A stretch of 64,000 nt of DNA, taken from assembly GCA_023374025.1 (NCBI GenBank), contig SIJG01000003.1, forward strand, positions 1,952,416 to 2,016,415, in the 5' to 3' direction. This document shows positions 51,700 to 63,427 of this stretch, in pieces. The translations under genes and the position numbers were made by a program. Below the pieces are notes generated by a model, which worked only from the letters and a program-made list of their open reading frames with translations, did not search any database and had not been told where the DNA came from. Position 1 is the stretch's first letter. Every line of letters starts with the position of its first letter. This DNA comes from Heterodera schachtii (taxonomy: Eukaryota; Nematoda; Chromadorea; Rhabditida; Heteroderidae).

Positions 51700-52613
51700 A
51701 TTTTTGGCTCTAGTCCAGTTTATGCGTCCCATCGACTTTTATGCGTCCAATCAATTTTTATGCGTCCAATCAAATTTTTATGCGTCCAATCAATTTTTAT
51801 GCGTCCAATCAATTTTAAACACCTAATTAATTCTAAATATACGGGATAATTTAGCAGTATCTACTCCAATATATACTAAATATTTTTGTTTTTTTTTTAT
51901 GGTATCTCTGAACATGCATGCATTTACTGAAACCGGTCTACCTCAGTTCGGCCCCGGCACGGTTCGGCCCCAGCATGTTTTTGACTATAACTTTTTTCTT
52001 TGCCAACCAAATCTAACAATCTTGGTATCATTCGATAGCCCTAAGTGTTCTCTATTAGCCTGCAAAATTTGGAAAAATAAAAAGTTATGGTCAGAAGAGT
52101 TCAAAAAACCAAATTTTCCAAGTTTTTTGGCTCGAACTTTTTTTAAACTGAACAAATTTTTTTGGAATTTTGCAGGCTAATAGGGCATCTGAAGAGCTCT
52201 CGAATGATACCAACAGAGTTGGATTTGGTTGGCAAAGAAAAAAGTTATAGTGCAAAAACATGCTGGGGCCGAACCGTGCCGGGGCCGAACTGAGCCGGTC
52301 CGACTGAAACAAATATATATATGCAGCATTTCCTCAAATTTTACTCTGACATGTTTTACCACAAATAGTAACAATTCTATTCTTGTATGGGTTTTTTAAT
52401 TACAGACTTTCTTTGTTGCCAACAAACGGAGAGAAAAACCGGCTTTCACTTAGCTGATAAATTTGATTGTACGCATAAAAATTTGATCGGACGCATAAAA
52501 ATTTGATCGGACGCATAAAAATTGATCGGACGCATAAAAATTGATGGGACGCACAAAAGTCGATAGGACGCATAAAAGTCGATTGGACGCATAAACTGGA
52601 CTTGAGCCAAATT
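51700..52613. mobile_element. Nested palindromic element with TATGCGTCC arrays
   Basis: The outer arms are AGTCCAGTTTATGCGTCC (left) and GGACGCATAAACTGGACT (right), each followed inward by four to six tandem units of about 20 bp, TATGCGTCCAATCAATTTT and complement. TTTTTGGCTC/GAGCCAAA extends the arms outward. Between them (about 51940-52310) sits a second palindrome whose ends are CGGTTCGGCCCC-type repeats and whose core is the ATAACTTTTTTCTTTGCCAAC..TTGGTATCATTCGA motif. No coding capacity. Confidence 0.82.
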
Positions 52614-52740
52614 TTTCATATTCATTCGCTTTAACTTTCAATAGGTATCAAAGTATCCAAAATTCTGCTGTTTGAATATTTAATGATTTTTCAAAAATTT
52701 GCAAACTATAAAATTAACAGACAAACATTTTCTCGGACTG

Positions 52741-53110
52741 GGACACTATAGTCTGGCCGGTATAGTCTGAGCCAAGTTTAGAGCATCATAACAGTTTTTC
52801 TTTGTTGACCATATTTAACAAAGTGATATCATTCGAAAGCTCTTAACAAACTCTATCTGCTTCCTAAAAATCACAAAGATATACCGACATATAAAAAAGT
52901 TATAAATAAAAATATGCAAAAATTCAGGCTTTTTGGTAGTATTCATGTTTCAACTTTTTTATAAGCCGTTCAATCGCTTAGAAATAGCTTATCAAAAGCT
53001 TCTAAACATGTAAAGCTCAATGATATCAACTTGTTAAATTAGGTCAACAAAGAAAAAAGTTATGATGCTTTAAACTTTGCTCAGTCTATACCGGCCAGAC
53101 TATAATGTCC
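52741..53110. mobile_element. Palindromic element with CTATAGTCTGGCCGG arms
   Basis: The left end GGACACTATAGTCTGGCCGG and the right end CCGGCCAGACTATAATGTCC are complementary over most of their length, and the arms continue through CATCATAAC..TTTTCTTTGTTGACC and complement. The core again has a TGATATCATTCGAAAGC-like motif, linking it to the repeats in the PITP introns. Confidence 0.82.
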
Positions 53111-53309
53111 CCCACCCACATTTTCTATCATATATAATGCATAAGTTTGAACAGGATCACACTTCTCCTTTTCTTGTCTTCGTTTCATTTCGGCGTCTCC
53201 GTTTGCTTAATTCTATCTTGGTGCCAATCTCGTCATTAAATTCCCACCCCCTATTTTCTTCCCCATTGTGGAAATCTATTTTTCCCATAATTATGAATAG
53301 GGATTCGTT

Positions 53310-53605
53310 TTTTAGGCACGAAAAATCCTGAAATAGGCGCCTAAAAGGCAGAAAAAATCGTAAAATAGGCACAAAAATCCTAAAACAGGTACAAAAATAT
53401 GCAAATAAAAATGCTTATTAATGCTTTTTAGACAAAAGAAATAAAAACAAACATTTAAATTGTGAATGAAATTATTAAATATTTTATTTTTTTCGTAAAA
53501 AGACAAATTTTTTAACCAAATATTTTTATCAAGGAAAATTAAATAGGCATAAATTATCATTATAAAAGTTATCGTACACACCCCAAAGCAAGTTGAAAAT
53601 AACGT
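53310..53605. repeat. AATAGGCA-rich repeat, left copy
   Basis: Contains AATAGGCACAAAAATCC-like words and ends with ATCGTACACACCCCAAAGCA. An inverted relative lies at 55800-56030. Confidence 0.65.
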
Positions 53606-53732
53606 TTTGAGCTTATCTGATTCATAAAATTTTAATCACCATATCGAGATGAAAACCTTAATTACACTCATGAAAATCGTATTACATAATGTTCATAACA
53701 AATAAGGAATACAAATAATATCACTGTGGGAA

Positions 53733-55155
53733 TTACATTTTTATCCAAGGTTCCATTTTCTGGATTATATCGCCGACTCTCTTGACTTCCCCAAACTCGT
53801 TCAATGCGCCAGTAAGGCATTGATCAACTCGGAGCACACGCTGCATGGCAAGCGAGTAAAAAGAAGCAAAAGCCGCCGCTGCAATTGAAGGCCCCGTTGT
53901 CTCGAACTCGAAAGGCACAATGCAGATGCGAAGTGTGAATGTTCGCCTGCTCTGCATGACTCGCCAAGTAAATGTTTTGCGCCAATTGAAGAGCATTTTC
54001 GATGGCGAACTGTTGATTAAAATATACGAATATACCATAACAAATGCAGTAAATTACAATTGATTCCTGCGCAAAGAATCCTTCAAAGGATAAACCCGGC
54101 ACTGGGTTATTTGGAACAATGTAAGCCCTTATGCCAACTGGTGCGCCTTCAATGGTGATTTTTATTATAAAATTTTTGAAATAATTATTAGGGATTTCAG
54201 TGTCGAAGAATCCGAGTCTGATATTAATTTTGGCTAAATTCGGCGCTACTTAAAAAGAGGGTCTTTTGAAAAGTTTTTCATTTTTGTGTCTAATTTGGTT
54301 ATTTTACACATAATGATGAATACCCAGAGGGGTCGAGATCTTTGTCACGAATGTATCATCCATTTAGACGAATTCGGGATTCCGACACCTAACTTGAACA
54401 AAAATTCGAATTTTGAAAAATTCTCACTGTTGCCATAACATTGATTGAAAAAAGCTAAGTAGTCACAAATAATTGAAACATCAAAAAATGATCATTTTTT
54501 TCAGATTCTAGCAAAAATTTTCAAAAATTTGAATTTTCCATTTTTGGTCCGAATTTGGATCGGGGTTCGGAATAAGCCTAAATAATCGTCACATCCTCTA
54601 TTATTCAAAACTTACCAAGAAAGTGCTCCGAGACACAAATTCCGTAAGACAATCCTGGTCTATAAAGTATCGAAACACCGCCGTGCAATGGTGGAGGAGT
54701 GCTCAATGCTGGGTGGGAGTGCACCATATGACGCCGGAAGTTGTGTTCATAAAAAGAACCGCCCGAGCAATAACTAAATTAATTCATACAACCAACATTC
54801 TTCTCATGGCAGATATTTAAAAATGGAGCTCTGTGACTGATTCACCGATATAAAAGAATAGAAAATTTTTGATCAATAATATTCAAAACCCACTAAACAT
54901 AATCAATAATTTCGAACAAAAAAAAATATTTCTTCAAAAAGTGAGCCAAAACGGGAGTCAAAACTAAATTAGTACCCAAAAGCTGATATAATTAGTTAAA
55001 CCAGTTACTTATTTTGACAGAATGTTTAAATTGTGAACCCCATAAAACGCACTTGCACACATACGGCACCATGCGTTCAGCCGCTGAATGGGCTCGCCGT
55101 TGGCGTACCATTCGTTTTGTCGTGGTAGTAAACTCTTGAAGACATTGTTGGCCAT
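53733..55155 (-). pseudogene. Lon-protease-like gene, frameshifted
   Basis: Possible minus-strand exons: about 55099-55155 (MANNVFKSLLPRQ), 54616-54773, 54058-54233 and 53733-54009. The last exon reads TGPSIAAAAFASFYS..CLTGALNEFGEVKRVGDI, which parallels the Lon proteolytic core (GPSAG with the nucleophilic Ser, then TGE..GxVxxVG). Preceding it in another frame is AIENALQLAQNIYLASHAEQ, like Lon's ALQLA helix, so one frameshift separates them. The earlier exons (HGGVSILYRPGLSYGI, EGAPVGIRAYIVP) are less certain. The Lon catalytic Lys position is not clear. It is a decayed copy or a mis-sequenced gene. An inverted repeat (about 54340-54600) lies in its second intron. Confidence 0.42.
54340..54600. 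repeat. Fold-back repeat
   Basis: The left arm holds GTCACGAATGTATCATCC and GAATTCGGGATTCCGACA; the right arm holds CCGAATTTGGATCGGGGTTCGG and AATAATCGTCAC. Imperfect complements, resembling the PITP intron 2 and 3 repeats. Confidence 0.6.
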
Positions 55156-55799
55156 CTCTCAACAATTCACATACGAACTTAAAAAACATTATTATTTGAA
55201 CAGTTTTTCATCCTTAAGACATTTTGCTAAAATATTCAACCCTTTTCCAAAATGGCAAAATTTTGGAAAAAGCACGCCGCAAAGGTGCTGTGAAAGCAAA
55301 AATAAAAAATTTGTAAAATAGTCGAATGCAAAAATTTGCCACTGACCCCCGCCCACCCCTAGGGGGGTCATCGCCGAACGCACTACCAATTTTCCCCGAC
55401 CCCCCTCCCTTGCACATGAATGTGATTGCCCCAATCATTTCATTAAAAAATTAAACCGTTTTATCTAGCAGCAACAATCAGCGGGCGGCAGAAGAACGGG
55501 AGTGCCAACGACGAAAGAAGCGGAGCGGTGGTGGCGGAATTTAGGCTGATGATGGGGAGATAGAGGAGAGCAACTAATAATTTTTGACGGCGAAAACTTA
55601 AAGCAAAAAGAAAAGCAATTAAAAAATAATAAATGGAAAGTGCACAAATTCCCGAAAAATGGGGTGTCCTTATTTTAAATAACACACTTTTTTAATGGTC
55701 TACATATCTATGAACATGAGCAACAAACATTAGCATTGGATTATATCCGATTTAGAAAAGGGAAGGGTCAAAAACAAATACATTTATGAGTTATCACTA

Positions 55800-56030
55800 G
55801 GGCTGGGATTTTTAGGCAAATGCCTAAAATTTCTGCGCACTTGATACGTTTAGATAAGCACGAAAAAAGCCTTTTCCGCTTGGTTTGGGGTGTCTACGAT
55901 GACTTTTATAATGCCTATTTTTGCCTATTTTGGACTTTTTGTGCTTAATGCCTAAATGCCTATTTTTGTGCCTATTTCGCCATTTTTGGCGCCTTTTTCA
56001 GGATTTCAGGAAAAATCGTTTACAAAAATA
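55800..56030. repeat. AATAGGCA-rich repeat, right inverted copy
   Basis: Read on the minus strand it matches the 53310-53605 copy through GATTTTTCCTGAAA, AAAAATAGGCATT and CACCCCAAACCAAGC. The inner end is AGGGCTGGGATTTTTAGGCA, which resembles a CAGGG-type transposon end and also occurs near 47757. Confidence 0.6.
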
Positions 56031-56173
56031 CTCCTTTAAGAATCGACCCAAAAAATTTTTAGAAAATACGCCCTAAGAATTGAATAAAACTTTTCACAAA
56101 AATTCGTCCCCAAATTATCGGAAGGGAACATAGAATAGTGTTAAAAATTGCATTTCCAATAATAACAATCAAG

Positions 56174-56488
56174 GGGGTAAACCCAACTCATCCAAAGCAT
56201 GATGCGAGTCGTCGCCGTGGCATTTATGCCACGACCGAGACCGCGTAATGATAAAAATGCCACGACGATGACTCGCATAAACAAAAAATGCCATGACAAA
56301 GACCGCACAATCAAAAAATGCCACGACTAAACTCGCATAAGCAGAAAATGCCACGATCAAGACCGCACAATCAAAAAAATGCCACGACGATGACTCGCAT
56401 AACAAAAAATGCCACGACGACGACTCGTAGTGTTATGTATGAGTTGGGTCTATGGATGAGTTGGGTATGGATGAGTTGGGGGTGACTC
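56174..56488. mobile_element. Miniature element with GCCACGAC array, copy 2
   Basis: The same left end GGGGTAAACCCAACTCATCC as copy 1 and a right end of repeated GGATGAGTTGGG ending GGTGACTC. CAATCAAG flanks both sides (56166-56173 and 56489-56496). Inside are about eight variants of 'AAAATGCCACGACNAAGACCGC'. The array is longer than in copy 1, so the internal unit varies in number between copies. Confidence 0.8.
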
Positions 56489-56825
56489 CAATCAAGTTCA
56501 AGAAAAAACAAAAATTCTGTGGGTTTACAACCAATTTTTTTATTCAGTAAAGAGAACGCCAAATCTTTGCAAAACTTAAAATTTTTTGGGATGAGATTTC
56601 ACTTGAAAAATGAAAGAGCTGATCTCGAGTTAAAAAAGATTTTTTCAAAAAACAAAAGAGAATTTTTCGGTAGAGAAGTATAGGCATGACCATAGGATAA
56701 AGACAAAAAATTCAATGATTTCCATTTTTCATTTAATAAATTATTTCTTAAAATATGAGTTAAACTTAAGCAGATTCTTCAGATTTTTCCCTTCGAAATT
56801 CAAATACACATTCCCTGTTTTTGTT

Positions 56826-59800
56826 ATGGCTTCAACTCATCATCAGTGTTACATTGAAAGCCTCAGGACGAGGCAGACAGGTCCTACCGAATTTCCTCAC
56901 AAATTATAAATATTTTCTTTTCCATTGTTCAGCTTCGCTCAAGCAACTTCTGAACCTCAACCAGCCCCTGAACGTTTCTCTGGCGGTTGAACCCGTGTGG
57001 AAATTGTTGATTTTTGACCGCTACTGTCAGGACATCATTTCTCCGCTGCTCAGTGTCAAACAGTTGCGCGAACTCGGCGTCACACTGCACTTGTGAGAAC
57101 AATGTTTCTGTTTCAAGAAAATAAACATCATTTACATTGTTTTTTTGGGACGAAACCCAATTCGTACTAGGCTCAAACTCGTACTGCCCCGTTTCTTGTT
57201 GTTTTTCGACAAAAAATGGTCATTCTTTTGTCTAAGGCAACGAAATTTTTTGGTATCAGCGATAGCCTTTAAGGTTTCTGTTTCCTTGCAATTCAAGAAA
57301 TTTGATCATGTTTGACAAAATCTATGAAAGAAAAAGAATTTTTTTTTTTTACGCTTTTGGCATGTCTTTTTAAAAAACAATAAAATTTGGTCGACTGACA
57401 AAAAATTATATCTTTTTAATTAAATGGAAATGCGTCAACATTTTCTTCCCGTCAGATCGGTCGACTCGCCGCGTGAGATTCTCCCCGATGTGCCCGCAGT
57501 TTATTTTGTGTCGCCAACCGAGCAAAATGTGCAGACAATTTGTGCGGATTTGAAGCGTGCCATGTATGACAGCTTCTACCTGAACATGGTCAGGCCCATC
57601 CCACGCCCTTTGCTTGAACAATTGGCGGAAAGCGCAGTGGCCGGTGGAGCAACACAACAAGTGCAGAAGGTTCAATTTTTTGTTTGATTGAAAAAGTTAG
57701 TCCTTCAACGTTTTCGGTAAACCGATGGGATTTATTATGTTTTATTCTGCCGTCCCCACCCCCCCCCCCCCTCTTCATCAAATTTCTTGTTTATAAATCG
57801 ATTGTCTCTTAAAAAAGTTAAAACTTTTTCATTTTTTCGAGAAACTTGGCTTTCTAAAAAGTTTTACTTTGAAAGTTATTAAAAATGTGAAATAAACTAT
57901 TTTGAAAAAACCTTACATTTTTATATTTAAAAAAATATCAAAAAATTTTTTTTAATGACTGTTGGGGGGGGGGCTGATTTATGTGGAGAAGAAATGTTGT
58001 AAAAAGAAACAACATGGAAAGAGCTGCTTCCATTCGATGGTGTATTAACGTTGAAATGACACGGCAGTGATCAAAAATTGATTATATTTGTTTCGTTTAC
58101 CTAAAATAAATTTCAATTTTCCTTGTTTTAAGTTGACTGATCAGTTTCTCTCCTTCATTTCGCTTGAAGATGACCTTTTCATGCTCAGCCGTTACACAAA
58201 AGGCAGCCCATTCTCTTTTTACGGTTCCTAAATTCATTTTTTTTACAACTAATTCACAATATTGGTTTTTTTAATAGCAATTAATGACCCGTCAATTACC
58301 GCCGATCAAATTGACGCGCTGGTCGCCGACATTGCCAACGGACTGTTCGCCATCTGTGTGACGCTTGGTGTTGTGCCGGTGATCAAATGTCCGAAAAATA
58401 ACGCGGCGGAGAGAGTGGCCGAAGTTGGCAACCATTTATCCATTTTTAAAAATTCTCGTTTTTTCCTATTAATTCGTTTCAAAAGACACGATTTTTTCTG
58501 AAAATCTTGGAAAAAATAATCACAATTTCAATTTTTTTTTTTTTTTTTACAAAAAGTTTGGTTAGGACTATTTTGGTTTTTGGATAAAAATTGTCCATTT
58601 TTCAGAAACTTGACCAAAAAATTCGTGACAATCTCCGCGATGCGCGCAACAATCTGTTCGTCCAGGAAAACATTCGAGCTGGTCACTTGAGCATTCATCG
58701 TCCAGTGTTGGTCATCGCCGATCGGACCACCGATTTGTCAACGATGTTGCATCACACGTGGACTTACCAGGCGATGATCGCGGACATTTTGGTTTGGAAA
58801 ATACCAAAAATCACTAGGTTTTCGATTTTGGGTGCCCAATGACCCCTAAAAGTCATGATAATTGAAAGTAAAAATGAGTTTTCACCTTTTAGGACATGGA
58901 ATTGAACAGAGTGCGGATGAAAGACAAAAATGGGCGCCAAAAGGACTACGAATTTGGCTCGGAAGACAAACTGTGGACCAACTACAAAGGTAGCCCATTC
59001 CCATTGGTTGCGGAGGCCATCCAAGAGGACTTGGAGGCGTACAGACGCAACGAAGACGAAATCAAACGGCTAAAGGTTGGTCGGTGGAGGCGAAATTAAT
59101 ATGGAAAGCATTCAAAATTTCATTAAAATTTCCAAATTTCAAAACAAAAGTTGACCGATTTTTGGTCTTTTGAACGGTTTCAACATTTTTTGTAAATTCT
59201 TGCTGAAATTGGTATTTTTATATTTTTACCTCGGGTCGAAATTTTAAAAAACGGTTAGAGTCCTTTTAAATGCATTTTTTTCCTCCGTTAGGAATCGATG
59301 GGACTGTCCGACGGCGACTCGGCCGAAATGGCCGTCGACATTTTTGGCACTGCCGCCACGGCCAAACTTTCCACGGCGGTCGGCAGTCTGCCCGAACTGT
59401 TGGAGAAGAAGCGGCTGATCGACTTGCACACGAACGTGGCCACCGCACTGCTGGACAACATCAAAACACGAAAATTGGACGTATTGTACGAAACGGAGGA
59501 GAAACTTTTGACGGGCCAAGGTTCGTGCACTTCATTCCGCCACCGTCGTTCCCCCCACTTCCCAAAAATTAAAAAAACTTACAAATTAGAAATTTTCCAA
59601 AAAAAAATCCCTAGGATTTTTTTCATTTTTCAGAAATTCCCGTCATTGATACATTGCGCGACTGTCCGGACAAAGACGACATTTTGCGGCTGATTTTGAT
59701 CGCTTTGTGTTCTCGGAATATGCCAACTGTAAGTATTCACATTAATTAAAATATAAAAAAAGTTGCGCAAAATTCCCATTGTCAGGCTGAACAGCGCGAA

Positions 59801-60902
59801 CTTCAGGCTTTCATTGACGAGCGTGCAATTAGTTCGGATGCGCTGCATTTTGTGCGACAACTCAGGTGTACGAAATTGAGTGCTTTTAAATTGGGGATAG
59901 AAAATCCGAAGGCCAATTTCCCAATATTTTTTTGTTACAAAATTTTACGGAATTTGTCAGCATTTTCGCTTCGAAAAACCTGTTTTTCGATTCATGGTAT
60001 ACAAATAACAGTGCGTTCTTTTAGGGCTTTTTCCCATTTGGGTGCCGAGGCGGAACTGCACCAAGGGGCCGGCACCAAGACGGTCAGCATGTTCTCCAAA
60101 CTGCTCAGCCACTCTTCACGCTTCGTCATGGAGGGCGTCAAAAATTTGGTGCCCAAAAAGCATAACTTACCACTGACGAAGGTGCAATTATTTTAATTAA
60201 CTTTTTGTATATTTAATATTTTTTAGATGGTTGACCAGCTGACCACCGATGTGAAAATGGGCGTCGGAGTGGCCGGCATTACGGGCAGTTCATCCGACTT
60301 TGACCCGGACCAGTTCCGACTGTTTGACCCTAAACTATTGCAGGGCTCAGCCGTGAACAGAGAGTGCGTAGTTTCCTTTGGGGGAGGGTAAACCCCAAAA
60401 CGTCGCCGGAAAAAACATCGTCGGGACATAACGCCGGCAAAAACAAATTTAAAATTTTTTAAAAATTTCATGAAAAATCCCTAAGAATTTTTTTAAAGCT
60501 TTTTAAAAACCTAGATGTTATAATAAATTTTTTTTCGAATTTGGTTGATTTTTTTGAATCAGGCCAGGTAAATAAATTTTTGATTTTTTCTAAAATAAAA
60601 AAAAATTTTGCGATGACATTATGTCCCGGTGATGTTTTGTTCTGCTCCCGTTTTCCGAGCTTTCCGGAAAATTGTCCTTAAAATTTCTCCTTTTTTGCTT
60701 CAGTGTTCGTCCCACACAAGCAGCTGCTGACGTGATCGTTTTCGTGATCGGCGGTGGCAATTACGTGGAGTACCAAAATGTGCAGGAATGGGCCAAGGCA
60801 CGGGGCCTCCAACGGTGCACCTACGGATGCACGGAGATGGTCAACCCGAAGCAATTCGTCGAACAACTGACCGATTTGGGTGCCAAATCACGGGCAATGT
60901 GA
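56826..60902 (+). CDS. sly-1: SLY1/SCFD1 Sec1-Munc18 family protein
   Basis: Exons 56826-56880, 56933-57092, 57456-57669, 58133-58223, 58278-58423, 58606-58791, 58893-59075, 59292-59520, 59634-59728, 59786-59865, 60025-60181, 60227-60363 and 60704-60902; 643 residues (human SCFD1 642). SLY1 binds the ER/Golgi syntaxins and drives SNARE assembly in ER-Golgi traffic. Family blocks run in order: EPVWKLLIFDRYCQDIISPL, DVPAVYFVSPTEQN, YDSFYLNMVRPIPR, LDQKIRDNLRDARN, LHHTWTYQAMIADIL, GSPFPLVAEAIQ, LPELLEKKRLIDLHTN, SRFVMEGVKNLVPKKHNLP and VFVIGGGNYVEYQN. The N-terminal exon (ESLRTRQT|ASLKQ) aligns with the human start. All 12 introns are GT-AG and in phase. Confidence 0.97.
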
Positions 60903-61393
60903 TAAGAGCAGAAAGTGTGGTGATCTGTTCGTCCTTGGAATGTGCTGTGCATAATTTTTGTGATATTATAAATTTTTTGTTCAGCACTTTTTGTATGTAA
61001 TTGCATCAGAGGATCCTTTTTTTCTCCCCAAAAAATAGTCGCTAGTAAAACTCGTATTTTAGGGAAGACGCAAAGTGTCATGAAAACTCGTACGAATTGT
61101 CATTGATGACTCAAGCCGCAACTTGGATTTTTAGGCAATTGTCAAATTCGAAAAAGAAAACTTGCGCTCCGTTGTGCATAAACGCACTTTAATTTTTTTT
61201 TTCCCCATAATTTACAAATGAAGCCCTTAATCTTCCCATATTTAATGAATTTCAAATGAACTTTAGAATTTTATCTGTGTGTTCCCATCCTATACGAATA
61301 TAAAAAACAAAAATTAAATATCTTTAATTTACTTTGGTTGTTTTAATGAATGTCAATATTTCGCATCACTTTTCTTCTTTCTTTTCTTCCTCA
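60903..61393. other. Convergent 3' intergenic DNA, SLY1 and LET-767-like
   Basis: 491 bp, AT-rich, with a CTCGTACGAATTG segment also seen near 57175. No gene seen. Confidence 0.6.
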
Positions 61394-63427
61394 TCATTCG
61401 CTCTTCGCCACCGTCGCTTCTTTCTTCTTCAGGGCGCGCTTGCGCGTCTGCAGTGAGTTGTCGCGCACGAATTTGTTCAGCAACGGGGCGGGGACGTAGC
61501 CGAACATCAGCTCGGCCTAAACGCGGACAAATTTGAAATTCGAAAAATTGCCAAAATGCAAACCCCGAAATGAAAATGTTTCCCCGGGTCGACCGACCTG
61601 AATTTGGTGGGACAAACAGCCGGTGGTCTCGTCAACCAAGCCAATGCTGCGGAGCGCTTGGGCGGCAAATTCCTCGGGGCTGGGCGTGAAGAAGGAAGCC
61701 TTGCGAATCTTGGCCATTTTGGTGGCCACCATCATCGGGCACACCGTTTGGATGACAATGTCGGTGTCGGCGTATTCCATGCGCAGAATGGAGGACAACC
61801 AACACACGTATTTCTGAACAAAGAGAGATTCGAGTGAATTTTTTGACAATATTGAATTCTTTAAATGTTTCCAAAATAAACAATTTAAAATTTTGATGAC
61901 ACTTTGGTTGATGGCCCCTTTTTAAAACTATGTCTCCATAAAGTTTTAATATTTAGTTTCAAAATCGGGGTGAGTCATTTCTAAAATATTACCGAAATTG
62001 TGTCATGTGTCCCAAATCTTAAATTCGATCAAAAATATACAATATACCCTAATAAGAGCAAAGTTTCAAAATTCCAACGCGGCAACCCCCCACCCTGTCA
62101 CCTTCGACGCGGAATAGGCGGCCAAGTAAAACCAATTGAAATACGCTGCCGAGGAGGCCAAATTGACGACGACGCCGCGTCCCCGTTCCCTCATCTGTTT
62201 GAGCACAAAAGCGGAGAGTACCGTAGCCGGCAGGGTGTTGATCACCTTAAAAGGTGCAAAATCAAAAGACATTGGACAAACAGCAGTTCAACCGATTCAA
62301 AACGTACGGTAATGTCGGAGACGCGTTGCAGTCCGCCCTCAATACGGTCCAATCGCTCGGGGTACTCGTAGCTCATCCCGACATTATTCACTGAAACAAT
62401 GCTACATTCATTTGATTACGAATGGGTGTTCTTTAAAGACATCCATTATTTCCGGAAAACGGACGCTTTATCCGATGGTCTATTTTTTCGCCGGCCTATT
62501 TTTTGCTCCAAAAATGTTTCTGTCCATTAATCTTGTTGGGATTTGAGGGGGGGGGGGGGGAGATTTTGGGATTTTGTTTTGGGATTTTTGACGAATTCGT
62601 CAATATGCGCTTTTACCGACTTACTATAACAAACATAAATATCAGGGATTCATAAGGCATTCATTCCATGCCAACAATTTTGTCACCCATCGGTCGGTCG
62701 GTGCCTACCGAGCATTCCAATTTCGATGGTGGAAAGTTGGGAGAAAATTGTCTGCTCGTAGTCCTTCAGGTTTGCGTTGGTGAAGTCGAATGAGATGCAC
62801 TTCACTTCCACATTGGGATATTTCTGTTTGATTTCCTCCGCCACTGCGTTCAGTTTGTCCATGGAGCGGGAGATGAGCACAATGTTGAAGTTTTTCTTGG
62901 CCAACTCGAGCGCGTACGCCTTGCCAATGCCGTCAGTGCTGCCAGTGACCACTGCCCACTCGGCACCCGCGAGCACCTGGAAACAATTTGAAGCTAGGAA
63001 ACTGGTATGCCACATTCCGCTACTAAGATTTTGTAAATTACATGAATAAAAAGAGATTTTAAAGGTTTGGGGGCCGCTGATCACGAATATGAGAGTCATT
63101 CCGACCGATCTCGAACCCCTGACCCGAATTCGAACATTAAGTCAAAACTTCAAATTTTTTAGTTTTTTGAAAATTAACCTTGAGTGTATTCTTTTATTCT
63201 GACAGTTCTCTTCAAGCATAATTTGAGAAAAATATAAATTGATATTTTTTCGAGGAGTAAGACTTGGTCGGTCTAAATCCGACAAACAGACGAGGTCCTC
63301 TACCCACCTTGATATTCTGAGGAACAGCGAACAAATAGGGGAAAACCACATTGTACAGAGAGCGGAAGAGTTTCTGGAGAAAAATGGCAATTGTCAAATA
63401 GCCGGCTAATGAGACAAGAAAAGACAT
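61394..63427 (-). CDS. let-767: LET-767/HSD17B12-type ketoacyl or steroid reductase
   Basis: Minus-strand exons 63308-63427, 62709-62976, 62308-62390, 62102-62245, 61598-61813 and 61394-61516; 317 residues (human HSD17B12 312). This short-chain dehydrogenase reduces 3-ketoacyl-CoA in very-long and branched fatty acid elongation, and steroids in some species, at the ER. An N-terminal hydrophobic anchor (LAGYLTIAIFL) is followed by the NADPH motif TGSTDGIG, the NNVGMSYEYP motif of this subfamily, and the catalytic set NLASS and Y-S-A-S-K. PMMVATKMAKIRKASFFTPSPE is the family's substrate-lid region. The basic C-terminus (KRALKKKEATVAKSE) may act in ER retention. C. elegans let-767 is the closest named relative I know; orthology among the several nematode paralogues is not proven. 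Confidence 0.93.

Larger units (their letters stand above)
51408..56825. other. Repeat-rich region between transposon and SLY1
   Basis: No intact host gene. It holds two palindromic elements (51700-52613 and 52741-53110), inverted copies of an AATAGGCA-rich repeat (53310-53605 and 55800-56030), a decayed Lon-like gene (53733-55155) and a GGGGTAAACCC element (56174-56488). The remainder is AT-rich. Confidence 0.7.
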
